Source: a virus. From it: DNA of 50,058 nucleotides. The stretch is from positions 1 to 50,058 of IMG/VR virus record IMGVR_UViG_3300025131_000066. One strand, 5' to 3'. A program made the translations under genes and the position numbers. This document shows positions 34,449 through 43,473 of the stretch, in pieces (positions within the stretch are counted from its first letter, which is position 1; each line of letters opens with the position of its first letter). The notes below the pieces were generated by a model, which was not told the origin of the DNA, did no database searches, and saw only the letters and a list, made by a program, of their open reading frames with translations.

Positions 34449-37400
34449 CTATGTTAAAATAACAACAAAGTCTAAATCTGTAGATAGTCCATTTCCTGAG
34501 GCATCAGTAGCTATGATTTTAAGATCATATGCTTTCCCAACCGTGCCGCCAGAGTTTTTAGAAAATTCCACATCACCATTAGATAAATTATTCAAATAAA
34601 ATAAACCATTATAATCATTATCTAAAGCAAAAGTTAAACCTTCAGTTTTTAAACCATTTGCAGGAGTATCGTAAGAACCATTTATAGCGCTGAAAACGTG
34701 TATTAAACTAGCTCCAGTTGTGGCTGTTAAACTACTAGCGGTTACTGAAAAAATCGATGCAGGAACAACTATTCTAGCACTCCCGTTTTGTTCATAAAAA
34801 TTTTCACTAGTATTGAAAAAAGCTTTACCATAAGCTAATTTACCATAGTCTGCATTACCCATCATCGCACCTATAATTCCTATTTCTAATTGCTCTCCAG
34901 CTACAAGAGACAAATTGTTAATACTAAGTTTATAATTAGCCCCATCTGGTCTAGCGATACCACTAACCCAACTCCATCCTTTAGTATATCCTTGAATATT
35001 TCCATAAGTATTCCAACGGACTCCTGTTGTTCCGCGGTGATAACCGTTTGTATGGATTCTATCATGATATGATAAAGCAATCTGCTCTTGAGCAAGATTA
35101 GCACCACCTGATTTTTTTATATAAAGTTGTCCAAGGATGTTGCTGCAAGCCTGTAATCCAGGGCTATAGTACCAAGATCCAGACCACACCTGCCATTCTC
35201 CGTGGATTGTAGTATTTAAACTTACATCATATATACCAGTTTGGACACATGTATAAAGCCCGGTGGTAGTGTTATATGCATTGTTGTGATCAAATACTTT
35301 GTTAGTATGTTTAAAATATCCAGAAGTGTAAGGCGGGGAGACTGTACTCCAATTTGGGAGCACAAAATAATCCGCCCACGCGGAGGTAGGTGACGGATCG
35401 TCCGCTATAAATCCATCTAACATAGTTGTTGTAAATGCAGGTGGTATATTTTCAAGTGTGTAAGGACCTAATGGTAAATCTCTACTTATATAAACACCAT
35501 CTATAGGAAATGTTGGTCCAGGAACTTGGATATTAATATTAAAAGTAAATTCACCTTTAGTATTATTATCAACGTCACACATAAAATAAGAGTTGGTTTC
35601 AATTGAGAATGACTGATTAGAGTGATTTACGATAGTAAATTCACCCGTTCTATCTACTCCTGTTGGTGTCGTGCCATCAATAACAGAGAGTAAAGTAGCA
35701 TAATTTGGCCCATTTATTGCAGATCCATCAGGTGCGCGAGGTATTATTGCGGTTGGGGTTATATCAGTCCCTATATCCATGTTTTCGTTATGATCCCATA
35801 TAATTACTGGTTGTGTATATCCCATAAACCCTTCAGGTGTTGTAGTATCTCCCTCTATAATGGCAGCATTTAATTCATCTATTAATCCATTGGTAGAAGT
35901 CTCCCAATAAATATCTAATTTACTTTTTAGTGGTTGAGTTTCATATACAGCTAGTGAAGGCGCCATTTTTCCATCTGATAAATTATTTGTTACAGTTAAA
36001 TCAAATTCATATAATCCATCACCAGCACCAGAAATTAAACAATCAGGAATGGTAATTCCGATAGCAGGAAGTACACTAGGCCAACCTATACCAATATTAG
36101 CTATAGACAAGTTACCGGTGCCGAGATTCAAATCACCGTTAATATCAATAGTAAAGCCAGATACTGTAAAACCTACAGATGGAATAGTGCATGGTACGTT
36201 TTTACTTCCATCCTTGTAACCGCTCCCTGGTCCCCCAGTGTCACCAATAGCAACAAACTTAAAAACCCCAGATTGTGGATGTGGCCCTGTTATTCCTGTT
36301 TGTATTTCAGTCCCAGAAGTAACAGGAGCTGATACATTTACCTTTGCCACATATGGATTGTTTTTATATCCATAAAAAACGTTTGCTGAATTAAAAGGTA
36401 TTATAGCCGAAGGATCCCATAATCCCAATTCAGATCCTGTTCCTACAGTAGTAACAACATCTAAATTAGTTCCTGGATATGCTTGATGAGTTGTAGTATC
36501 GGTGTTTAATAATGGAGCACCTCCGCTCGTATCTGGAACAGCGTTGTTTAATCTTAATGATAATTTAACACTAGCATTAGTTATTTGACTACCTGAATCT
36601 AAATCTCTCTTTCTGTCTCTTTCTTTTAATAATCTCTCACCTTCTTTTGAGAATGGATCGATAGTAAAATCTAATCCACTACTATCTACGAATTGATAAT
36701 AACTTGGGTCCTCTTGAGCACTAGGTCTACCTGTTCTAAATGTTGTTTGATTTGGACCAACTAAAGATAAATCTCTAGGGACTTTGTTTATGTTATCACC
36801 AGCCAATACAAAGTGGCATATAGGTTCTTCTTCTGAAGCTCCGGTTGACTTAGCCTCACCATCAATGTAACCGTTTAATATTCCTGGAAAATATATATTA
36901 TAATAATCTTGTTCCTCTTGTTTAACTACTATTTTATAAGTATACCAACCAAGGGGGTTTGTTACAGAATCATATAAGCCAGGTTCGCCGGTACCACTAT
37001 TTTTTGTAGAAGAAATTGTATCCCAAAATTGTAATTCTAAAGCATCTCCATCCCATACGTCATTACTACCAGTTACTGGGTCAGGTCCATATAAACTACC
37101 TGTAGGATAAGTTGAAAAAGGATCTTTTTTATAATTATGAAATATAGTTGAGCCTTTCATTAACTGTGCAAATTGACTATCATCTATAGAAGATAATACA
37201 GTACTTGATTGCCTACCGTACCTGTCAGATAATACAATACCTACTTGATAAGTTCTATTTTGTTTTAAATTTTGATTTTGATATTCTATTTGCGTATTAA
37301 CTTCTTTTTCATCAACACTTAAAGAGTATGATATCGAAGTTGGTGGAGTAGGTTTATCAATGTAATTGCCATATACTATTCTATTACCAACTAATTCTTG

Positions 37401-38852
37401 AGATAAAGCTCTAACTGGAACTTGATCATGAACTCTTAATATTTCTTTATCTGGTAAAGTTTTCCAAGGTTTAGTAGAAGCGTAACTATAAGTTAAATAA
37501 GTGGATTCAATTAAACTAAGCTGATCCTGGGTTATAGTATCAACCACTTTTATAGTATTTTGACCAGATTCTTTATATAATATGTCAATTTCTGTAATTT
37601 TCATATCATCAGGTATATTTTTCCAAAAACCTGAATGTCCTAAATTTTCCTGAGGTGATTTTATTATCAATAAAATGTCATTTATTTTATTCTGCATGAT
37701 ATCTACTTCAGTACTTTTATAAGATTTAGTATCGTCATTTTCTAGAAAATAACCATCTTGCTTAGGCACAAAACATGTTTGTGTAAACGGAGCTATTAAA
37801 GAGTATTCGCCGTCGTCAAATTTAAATCTATAACTAAACCTAACGAATTTGTCTTTTAAATATTCTGGATTACCTCTCCATGAAATATCTCCAAAAGGTC
37901 CTAATGGATTACTAACGTAGGGTTGTCTATAAGGGTTTGTTGTAGTTCCATTTGGTAAGAAATCACTAACAACGTCTTGCATCATACTTTGAACTTGTGT
38001 TCTAAGCATTAAAAATGCCCCACCTACGGGAACTAATCCCGGGATTAACTGAATAACAACTTGATCTAGATCTTGATAACCAAATCCTGGGTTGTTTATA
38101 TTAAATGCAGTTATTTGCCCAGTACCATCTACAGCCGTTACATCGATGGTTAACCCAGTTCCATTATCACTACCAGACGTGTTAGACGTGGGTAAATTCA
38201 TAGCCGGAAGAGTAAGACCACCATACGCTGTGCCACCAGTCGAAACAAATGTAGCACCAGTAACTCTTTCAGCTACTAAATCTATAGTTTTATGTGGGTA
38301 ATATTTAGATACTGAAATTGTATCTTCTGTTGTATAATAAGAATTGTTAGCTAATGCACTTGCTATATTAATCTTTCTAGGTTGATTTCTATTATCTGTC
38401 CAAAACAATAAATCATCTATCATATTAACCCCATATACTTCATGAGTTTTAGAAAAATTTAAAAATCTTCCAGAAACAACAATGGAACTTACTGAGTTTA
38501 GCACATCATAAACACCGATATAGTGTTCAGCTCCAGTAGGGGAGAAGTTAGATAAAGCATCACTAGAGGTATCTGTGTAATTAGTCATGAAAACTATTAT
38601 ACGATCGTTCTTAACATCCATAAAATGACCAATTATCTCAACATTAGGCATGTCAATAGGTCGGTCTAAAGTAGTTAGGAAATTACTAATTAAATTATTA
38701 CCTAAAATATTTTCAAGAGCACCAACATCTTGACCTTCAGACTTAGCAACCGCTATATTTTGAGCATGTCTGTATTCTCCTGCAGGTACTAATCTATCGT
38801 CTAAGTCTTTATTCATCTTAGACTTTATAAAGTTATTTTTTGCTTCTGCCAT
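34449..38852 (-). CDS. Large tail stabilisation protein with cadherin-like C-terminus
   Basis: A 1467-residue protein. The N-terminus FIKSKMNKDLDDRLVPAGEY followed by ENILGNN is a motif that I recognise from the large tail 'stabilisation' proteins of crAss-like phages. Residues 60-900 are mixed beta and include ILLIIKSPQENLG, DILYKESGQNT and VGIVLSDRYGRQS. The later third is Gly/Thr/Ser/Trp-rich and resembles host-contacting modules. The last roughly 90 residues (FALDNDYNGLFYLNNLSNGD...KIIATDASG) have a cadherin/dystroglycan-like pattern. The start is 6 bases after the TAG of the ring-protein gene. It probably forms the distal tail, with the C-terminal domains exposed. The N-terminal assignment is firmer than the C-terminal one. 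Confidence 0.72.
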   Translation of the reverse strand: MAEAKNNFIKSKMNKDLDDRLVPAGEYRHAQNIAVAKSEGQDVGALENILGNNLISNFLTTLDRPIDMPNVEIIGHFMDVKNDRIIVFMTNYTDTSSDALSNFSPTGAEHYIGVYDVLNSVSSIVVSGRFLNFSKTHEVYGVNMIDDLLFWTDNRNQPRKINIASALANNSYYTTEDTISVSKYYPHKTIDLVAERVTGATFVSTGGTAYGGLTLPAMNLPTSNTSGSDNGTGLTIDVTAVDGTGQITAFNINNPGFGYQDLDQVVIQLIPGLVPVGGAFLMLRTQVQSMMQDVVSDFLPNGTTTNPYRQPYVSNPLGPFGDISWRGNPEYLKDKFVRFSYRFKFDDGEYSLIAPFTQTCFVPKQDGYFLENDDTKSYKSTEVDIMQNKINDILLIIKSPQENLGHSGFWKNIPDDMKITEIDILYKESGQNTIKVVDTITQDQLSLIESTYLTYSYASTKPWKTLPDKEILRVHDQVPVRALSQELVGNRIVYGNYIDKPTPPTSISYSLSVDEKEVNTQIEYQNQNLKQNRTYQVGIVLSDRYGRQSSTVLSSIDDSQFAQLMKGSTIFHNYKKDPFSTYPTGSLYGPDPVTGSNDVWDGDALELQFWDTISSTKNSGTGEPGLYDSVTNPLGWYTYKIVVKQEEQDYYNIYFPGILNGYIDGEAKSTGASEEEPICHFVLAGDNINKVPRDLSLVGPNQTTFRTGRPSAQEDPSYYQFVDSSGLDFTIDPFSKEGERLLKERDRKRDLDSGSQITNASVKLSLRLNNAVPDTSGGAPLLNTDTTTHQAYPGTNLDVVTTVGTGSELGLWDPSAIIPFNSANVFYGYKNNPYVAKVNVSAPVTSGTEIQTGITGPHPQSGVFKFVAIGDTGGPGSGYKDGSKNVPCTIPSVGFTVSGFTIDINGDLNLGTGNLSIANIGIGWPSVLPAIGITIPDCLISGAGDGLYEFDLTVTNNLSDGKMAPSLAVYETQPLKSKLDIYWETSTNGLIDELNAAIIEGDTTTPEGFMGYTQPVIIWDHNENMDIGTDITPTAIIPRAPDGSAINGPNYATLLSVIDGTTPTGVDRTGEFTIVNHSNQSFSIETNSYFMCDVDNNTKGEFTFNINIQVPGPTFPIDGVYISRDLPLGPYTLENIPPAFTTTMLDGFIADDPSPTSAWADYFVLPNWSTVSPPYTSGYFKHTNKVFDHNNAYNTTTGLYTCVQTGIYDVSLNTTIHGEWQVWSGSWYYSPGLQACSNILGQLYIKKSGGANLAQEQIALSYHDRIHTNGYHRGTTGVRWNTYGNIQGYTKGWSWVSGIARPDGANYKLSINNLSLVAGEQLEIGIIGAMMGNADYGKLAYGKAFFNTSENFYEQNGSARIVVPASIFSVTASSLTATTGASLIHVFSAINGSYDTPANGLKTEGLTFALDNDYNGLFYLNNLSNGDVEFSKNSGGTVGKAYDLKIIATDASGNGLSTDLDFVVILT

Positions 38853-38858
38853 TGAACT

Positions 38859-39983
38859 CTAGTTTTTAATTATTTTAGATTTCCCCCTCATTATTTGAGT
38901 AATTTCTTCTAATTTAATATTTGATAATCTAATCTTTGCATTTCTAAGAGCTGCTCTTCTATCTATTTTAAATCTTCTAACTATGTATTCTTGAACACCA
39001 GATCTACCAGCTAATATAGAATAAGCAATATGCATATACATAGCTTCTTCTGCCATTTTAGGCACCTTAGTATCTAAATCGTTAGATAAACCATCAGATA
39101 TATATTCCAGTATAATTAACTGCCCTGCTAGGTTACTGCTGAAAGAAAACTTACCTTCTCTTTCGTCTATAGTAAACCAACCATTTGATTGAGCAACTTC
39201 AGGACTTAGTCCGTACCTTTGACCATAACTAAAATTATACCACCTACCATTGTCATAAAACAAACTGTTTTGAGTATTAACCCCGGTTGTTGATGTATTA
39301 TTATTTTCCCACCTGTCATTTGTTTGAGAAGTTCCTTCGTCATTAATACCTAAATGATCTTGTGTAGGTACACCATCGTGATCTTGAAGTGGAACCGTGT
39401 ACGGGTTACTAGTTAATGTTGTTGGGTATATTATATGTTTAACGCCCACATTATCGATGTACGATAGTTTTACATAGTTAACATAGTCTTGAGGAATTAT
39501 TAAAGACAAACTAGGAGGTATAGTTAACTCTTGAGATTTAATACTCTTCAAAGTATCATAACTAAATTCTTGTAAACCTCTTTTTGCATGAAATATAACA
39601 TCAGTTCTTTTAGCGCTAGGTATTAATTTACCATCACCAACATATGCTACTAAAAAGTTGTTTACTATTTCTTCTATAGTTACATAAGAATATCCACCGT
39701 AATTAGTCCATTTAGCGTCATCTAATAAATATATAACAACCACAGCACCTAACACTGGTGCAACGGTAAATTGCACATTATTAGTAGCCGATAAAGTATA
39801 ATCTACTCCCTCTGTTAATATTACATTATTCAATTGTACTTGAAAGTTAGCGTCTGAAACGCTTATTACTGTAGCCACTAAACTCGTGTCTCCTGTCCAA
39901 GTAAAATTTATATTTACATTATCACCTATAAAAGCTTGTTGACCCGCGTAATATTGTTCGTTAGTTTCTGTTAATAATCCCAT
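38859..39983 (-). CDS. P22 gp4-like ring (head-tail connector) protein
   Basis: A 374-residue protein. The central region (IVNNFLVAYVGDGKLIPSAK, RTDVIFHAKRGLQEFSYDTL, IIPQDYVNYVKLSYID, then IIYPTTLTSNPY) matches the crAss-like ring-protein family related to the P22 gp4 tail accessory factor. The first 100 residues form an extra beta domain (VQLNNVILTEGVDYTLS), like those that decorate connector rings. The C-terminal 80 residues are helical and basic (RRFKIDRRAALRNAKIRLSN), suitable for packing against the portal. It ends in TAG and lies 6 bases before the next gene. It should stack below the portal and close the neck after DNA packaging. Confidence 0.78.
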   Translation of the reverse strand: MGLLTETNEQYYAGQQAFIGDNVNINFTWTGDTSLVATVISVSDANFQVQLNNVILTEGVDYTLSATNNVQFTVAPVLGAVVVIYLLDDAKWTNYGGYSYVTIEEIVNNFLVAYVGDGKLIPSAKRTDVIFHAKRGLQEFSYDTLKSIKSQELTIPPSLSLIIPQDYVNYVKLSYIDNVGVKHIIYPTTLTSNPYTVPLQDHDGVPTQDHLGINDEGTSQTNDRWENNNTSTTGVNTQNSLFYDNGRWYNFSYGQRYGLSPEVAQSNGWFTIDEREGKFSFSSNLAGQLIILEYISDGLSNDLDTKVPKMAEEAMYMHIAYSILAGRSGVQEYIVRRFKIDRRAALRNAKIRLSNIKLEEITQIMRGKSKIIKN

Positions 39984-39989
39984 ATCTTA

Positions 39990-40700
39990 TTATTGTTTTT
40001 CTAATGCTTCATCTTGTTGTACCATTCTCACTGCAGTCTGTACTACTTGTGGATCTCTTATTACAATACCAGAATACATTAATATATTTAAAATAATATT
40101 AACTTGTTCCGAAGGATGCAACTCGAATTGAGTTGACGTACTTGTATCGTATATATAAGCCCTTGAAGGTGAAGCTACTGTGTATCCCCAAACTGGAGGA
40201 GTTGGTGCTTTAATGTAGTAAGCATCTATTCCAGAAGTTATCGTCATAGGATATACATAAATTTGACTAGGAGCTGCAGAAGGACTACCTGTACCCTCTA
40301 ATATATATAATGGATTTGATTCAGTTGGTTTAACTAAAGGAGATTTATTTATTAAGAAATATTCATTTCTATTTACTCCTTGAATTTCTTTTTCGTTATA
40401 GATTAATGTACCTAATCGATGTAAATCTGGTGGGAATGTAAAATGAGGACCTACATACGTGGTAGTTCCAAATGTTTTAAATATATCTATTTTTTCCTCT
40501 AGATTTTTTACACGGTTAGCATATTCACTATCAGTTTGAGGTATACGTAATTGTTGATTCAACTCTTCAAAATATTGTTCAAATATTTCAAGTTGAACTT
40601 GCGTCCCCAACCTGTTAAATTCATCTGGTGTTATATAACCTCTTTGTTCTTTGTTCAAGATATATAAGACCGTTTTATAAACAGTATCTACATTAACCAT
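39990..40700 (-). CDS. Second ring/connector protein, crAss-like
   Basis: A 236-residue protein. The N-terminus (YKTVLYILNKEQRGYITPDE, FNRLGTQVQLEIFEQYFEEL, RIPQTDSEYANR) is a pattern that I recognise from connector-region proteins of crAss-like phages. A beta-rich middle (TYVGPHFTFPPDLHRLGTLI, IYVYPMTITSG) is followed by a helical C-terminus (ELHPSEQVNIILNILMYSGI). It sits 6 bases upstream of the gp4-like ring gene. The likely role is a head-tail joining ring stacked on the portal. Its start codon is 10 bases after a strong intrinsic terminator, so its transcription depends on read-through or on a promoter that I cannot see. Confidence 0.7.
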   Translation of the reverse strand: MVNVDTVYKTVLYILNKEQRGYITPDEFNRLGTQVQLEIFEQYFEELNQQLRIPQTDSEYANRVKNLEEKIDIFKTFGTTTYVGPHFTFPPDLHRLGTLIYNEKEIQGVNRNEYFLINKSPLVKPTESNPLYILEGTGSPSAAPSQIYVYPMTITSGIDAYYIKAPTPPVWGYTVASPSRAYIYDTSTSTQFELHPSEQVNIILNILMYSGIVIRDPQVVQTAVRMVQQDEALEKQ

Positions 40701-40710
40701 ATTAATATTT

Positions 40711-40740
40711 TTTAAAAAAAAAGGTGGCGACTAGGCCACC
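40711..40740 (-). terminator. Intrinsic terminator after the 258-residue gene
   Basis: On the minus strand a perfect 6-bp stem GGTGGC/GCCACC (40740-40735 and 40728-40723) with a 6-base loop is followed by a run of nine T. Only 10 bases separate the end of the T-run from the next start codon. Confidence 0.88.
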
Positions 40741-40770
40741 CTTATTATAATTACACGTTTAGTGTTATTT

Positions 40771-41547
40771 TTAAGATAAACGTTTTTCTATTGATCTATA
40801 AACTTCTAATCCCTCATCAGTCTTAAACCAAGCGGCTAAAGCTGAGTAAGCATTTTCATCAAAAGGTATAGTCATTAATTTTCTACCGTTAGTACCCCAC
40901 TTGAAAGTTCTTTGATCATCTGCTAGCTTAATTATTCCTAATTCAGTAGCTCTTATACCAAAGTTCCTTAATGTTACGTTTTCATCGCTAGCTAATTCTA
41001 AGAATAAAATTGGATTCTTTTTAGCAAATAGCATTAAGTCTCTTTTGATCTCTTTAGAACTCATGCTAGCCACTCTAGAACCAACCTCTACTCTTAATAT
41101 AGCCTCTGCTTGATCAATATCCATTTGATTAGCTGCATTTAAAGCATCTATTTCATATTCTATATAAGCTAATTCATCTACAGCATCTGCTTGATGATCT
41201 AACTCTTTAAATAAGACATTGTTGAAAGGATGAACTGCTAAAAATTCCTGTAAACTTCTTTTATTTTTCGGAACAAATAAGTCTCCATTTTCAAAAACTA
41301 TATGTTGTAATGTAGCACTTCCTTTTTGCTCATCAACAAATATGCTTTTTTGATTAGTAGCATACCTCAACTCTCTCTCATAACCTTTTTCCTCATCAAA
41401 CCATACTAAAGGATATCTTCGAGTATGTCTAGAAGGAATTGTATATGTCAGTGGAGATTTATTACCTATTAAGTAATAGTGTCTATCTTTATACTCCCAA
41501 GTATTTTTTACTTCAAGAGTTTCGTTTTGTTTTTGTTTTGTTTTCAT
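40771..41547 (-). CDS. Conserved head-region protein of unknown function
   Basis: A 258-residue protein. The N-terminal 110 residues are basic and beta-rich (YYLIGNKSPLTYTIPSRHTR). A long Glu/Asp/Ala helix follows (about 115-165), and the C-terminus contains LRNFGIRATELGIIKLADDQ and TFKWGTNGRKLMTIPFDENA. I believe that this family occurs next to capsid genes in Bacteroidetes phages, but I cannot name its function. It is the only gene in the operon with an intrinsic terminator immediately before and after it, which points to its own dosage. The leader is TATATTATATTATATC, directly before the ATG. Confidence 0.6.
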   Translation of the reverse strand: MKTKQKQNETLEVKNTWEYKDRHYYLIGNKSPLTYTIPSRHTRRYPLVWFDEEKGYERELRYATNQKSIFVDEQKGSATLQHIVFENGDLFVPKNKRSLQEFLAVHPFNNVLFKELDHQADAVDELAYIEYEIDALNAANQMDIDQAEAILRVEVGSRVASMSSKEIKRDLMLFAKKNPILFLELASDENVTLRNFGIRATELGIIKLADDQRTFKWGTNGRKLMTIPFDENAYSALAAWFKTDEGLEVYRSIEKRLS

Positions 41548-41570
41548 GATATAATATAATATAATTGTTT

Positions 41571-41599
41571 AAAAAAAGACCCCACCGAAGTGGGATCTT
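41571..41599 (-). terminator. Intrinsic terminator with UUCG loop after the 117-residue gene
   Basis: On the minus strand AGATCCCAC-TTCG-GTGGGGTCT forms a stem of 8-9 bp with one G/U pair, capped by the stable UUCG tetraloop and followed by seven T. It lies 12 bases after the stop of the 117-residue gene and 23 bases before the next start codon. Confidence 0.9.
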
Positions 41600-41611
41600 A
41601 TTATTTATGAT

Positions 41612-41965
41612 CTATGATATTCTAATACCAGTGATCGTATAAAGCGCATCACCTATAACATTTACAGTTTTAAATTTAGGAAAATGATGTGGATCTGCTA
41701 CGCCAGCTTCTAAAGTTGCGTTTAAAGCATCAATAGCAGCTTGAGGAAGCGTAGCTCCCATATCACCATCAAATTGAATTTGTAAAGTAGTAAGTGAACC
41801 ACCAGCAGGATCTTGAATAGCAAGATCAAAGGATGATAACGAATTACTATTAGAATAACCGGAAAGAGCTATAGGGACATTAACGTCCGCTATGATATTA
41901 CCAGTTTGCACAGTACCAGATAACTCTGATGTACTTGTGTTTGGGTTTATGATTTTTACGTTCAT
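41612..41965 (-). CDS. Small beta-rich head protein, possible decoration protein
   Basis: A 117-residue protein directly after the major capsid gene (25-base spacer) and before a strong terminator, so it is likely to be made in amounts similar to the capsid. The sequence is beta-rich and Thr/Ser/Gly-rich (TSTSELSGTVQTGNIIADVN, VPIALSGYSNSNS) with a short helix (LPQAAIDALNATLEAG). It has no cysteine, signal peptide or membrane span. Size, position and composition fit a capsid decoration or auxiliary protein. I do not recognise the family. Confidence 0.55.
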   Translation of the reverse strand: MNVKIINPNTSTSELSGTVQTGNIIADVNVPIALSGYSNSNSLSSFDLAIQDPAGGSLTTLQIQFDGDMGATLPQAAIDALNATLEAGVADPHHFPKFKTVNVIGDALYTITGIRIS

Positions 41966-41990
41966 AATTTCTATTTTTAAAGATTAATAA

Positions 41991-43460
41991 TTATACTGAC
42001 TGAAATAACACGAAGTTATTAGCAGCTTGTGTACAAAGACATCTTTCTGATAGAAAGTGTACATTCATAGCATCAATTCCACTTGTAGCAGCTCCACCAA
42101 CCGAACCAGTGATCCAGTTTTTGTATCTTCTATCTTCAGTTTCAGAAGCTCTATATCTTACGTGTAAGAAAGGTCTTCTAATATTAACACCTAACATTTG
42201 ATCATATACTGTTGAAGTTCCAGCAGGAATTAAAACACCATCGATGTTTTCTGTTAATCCTCTAGTAGAAGCATCATTTAGATATTTCCAGTCAGTTTTA
42301 TAGAAGTCATAAGAACCTCTTCTAAATCCTGAAAATCCAAAGTTTAACGCCATTTCTTCTTCATTATCAAATAATCCATAAGAAGCAGCAGCAGTAGAAG
42401 CATAACCTCCACCAGCCATAGCACCGATCATATCATCAAAATCTAAAGCAGTTTCTCTACTTAAGAACAACATGTTTTCTTCTATAGCACCTTGTTTATC
42501 TAGTTGCTTAAGAATAGCGTCAAAATCAGCCATTGCTCCAGCACCAGGTCCAGCAGCACCAGCAAAACCGTTATAAACGTTTCCTCTAGTTTGGATAGCA
42601 GAGAATAAACCTTCTGTACCTTTTAAGTTAGCAGTCCATCCAGTTGGAACAGCTGTGTGTCCAGCTAATTCACCTTCAACCATTGCCATTTCTAAGTAAT
42701 CATTAAATCTTAATCTAGTTTCAGATTCAGCTTTTAAATACCAAAGGTATCCAGAAGTCCCATCTTCAGTAGCAACTTCAACCCAACCAATCTGAGCAGC
42801 ATCAGATCCATCGATACTGAATTTATCTCTAATTATTATAGGTGAATTACTATACTGTTGAAATTCTGGAGATATTGATTGTAAAGCTAAATCATCAGAT
42901 CCTTTTTCCCATTCTGCGCCATAAACAAATACATTCATGTCTCCAGCAGTCGTTAAACCTGAGAATGAAGCATTAATTGTAGCAGCTGGATAAGGTAAAA
43001 CAGTTACAGTAACAATATTAGCAGCTGGTGCAGATACACTAATAACTAAAGCTTTTTCTACTATTAATCCTGTAGCTGAATCAGCATACGCTATAGTCTG
43101 ATTATTTTTAATAGCGCAAGAAGTACTAGCGCCTCCACTTGGACCTGTAGTACTTAAATCTACTAAAATAGTAGTTCCTGATCCGTAATAAGCAGTGTTA
43201 TATGAAACATGCAATCTATTTTGTTCAGACCAAATTACTTGATCAGATGTCATTGGGATCTCAGCCCCAACCATTTGTAAAAATCCTGATAACGTCCTGT
43301 TACCATATCTCTCTACCTCTTGCTCATAAAGCTCTGGTAGGTATTGTTGTGACCAATCATTAGTCCCGTCTGTAAAATTCAGATAGTTGCTATTTGTAGC
43401 ACTCTGAATCGGGCTTGGCACGAGTGATGCAGGAAAACTCCCGCCTGTTTGAAAACTCAT
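41991..43460 (-). CDS. Major capsid protein (HK97-fold, crAss-like)
   Basis: A 489-residue protein. The N-terminal region YLPELYEQEVERYGNRTLSG, FLQMVGAEIPMTSDQ and VIWSEQNRLHVSYNTA is characteristic of crAss-like major capsid proteins. An inserted beta domain (about 85-190, Ser/Thr/Ala-rich) precedes the HK97-like core, including AGHTAVPTGW, a Gly/Ala-rich segment FAGAAGPGAGAMADFD and MLFLSRETALDFDDMIGAM. It lies between the scaffold gene (13-base spacer) and a small beta protein. The long acidic N-terminal delta domain of some capsid proteins is absent, consistent with a separate scaffold. Codons look evenly A/T-ending but with more ordered use than in the giant genes, as expected for a highly expressed gene. 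Confidence 0.9.
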   Translation of the reverse strand: MSFQTGGSFPASLVPSPIQSATNSNYLNFTDGTNDWSQQYLPELYEQEVERYGNRTLSGFLQMVGAEIPMTSDQVIWSEQNRLHVSYNTAYYGSGTTILVDLSTTGPSGGASTSCAIKNNQTIAYADSATGLIVEKALVISVSAPAANIVTVTVLPYPAATINASFSGLTTAGDMNVFVYGAEWEKGSDDLALQSISPEFQQYSNSPIIIRDKFSIDGSDAAQIGWVEVATEDGTSGYLWYLKAESETRLRFNDYLEMAMVEGELAGHTAVPTGWTANLKGTEGLFSAIQTRGNVYNGFAGAAGPGAGAMADFDAILKQLDKQGAIEENMLFLSRETALDFDDMIGAMAGGGYASTAAASYGLFDNEEEMALNFGFSGFRRGSYDFYKTDWKYLNDASTRGLTENIDGVLIPAGTSTVYDQMLGVNIRRPFLHVRYRASETEDRRYKNWITGSVGGAATSGIDAMNVHFLSERCLCTQAANNFVLFQSV

Positions 43461-43473
43461 AATTTATGTTTTT

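Noticed and set aside
31454-38861. Stop-codon reassignment, as in some crAss-like phages
   Set aside because: TAA ends most genes, TAG ends the tail and ring genes at sensible protein ends (38859, 34449) and TGA ends the cupin gene (32191), so all three act as stops here. In-frame readthrough of the B1 TAG would give an unremarkable 20-residue tail.
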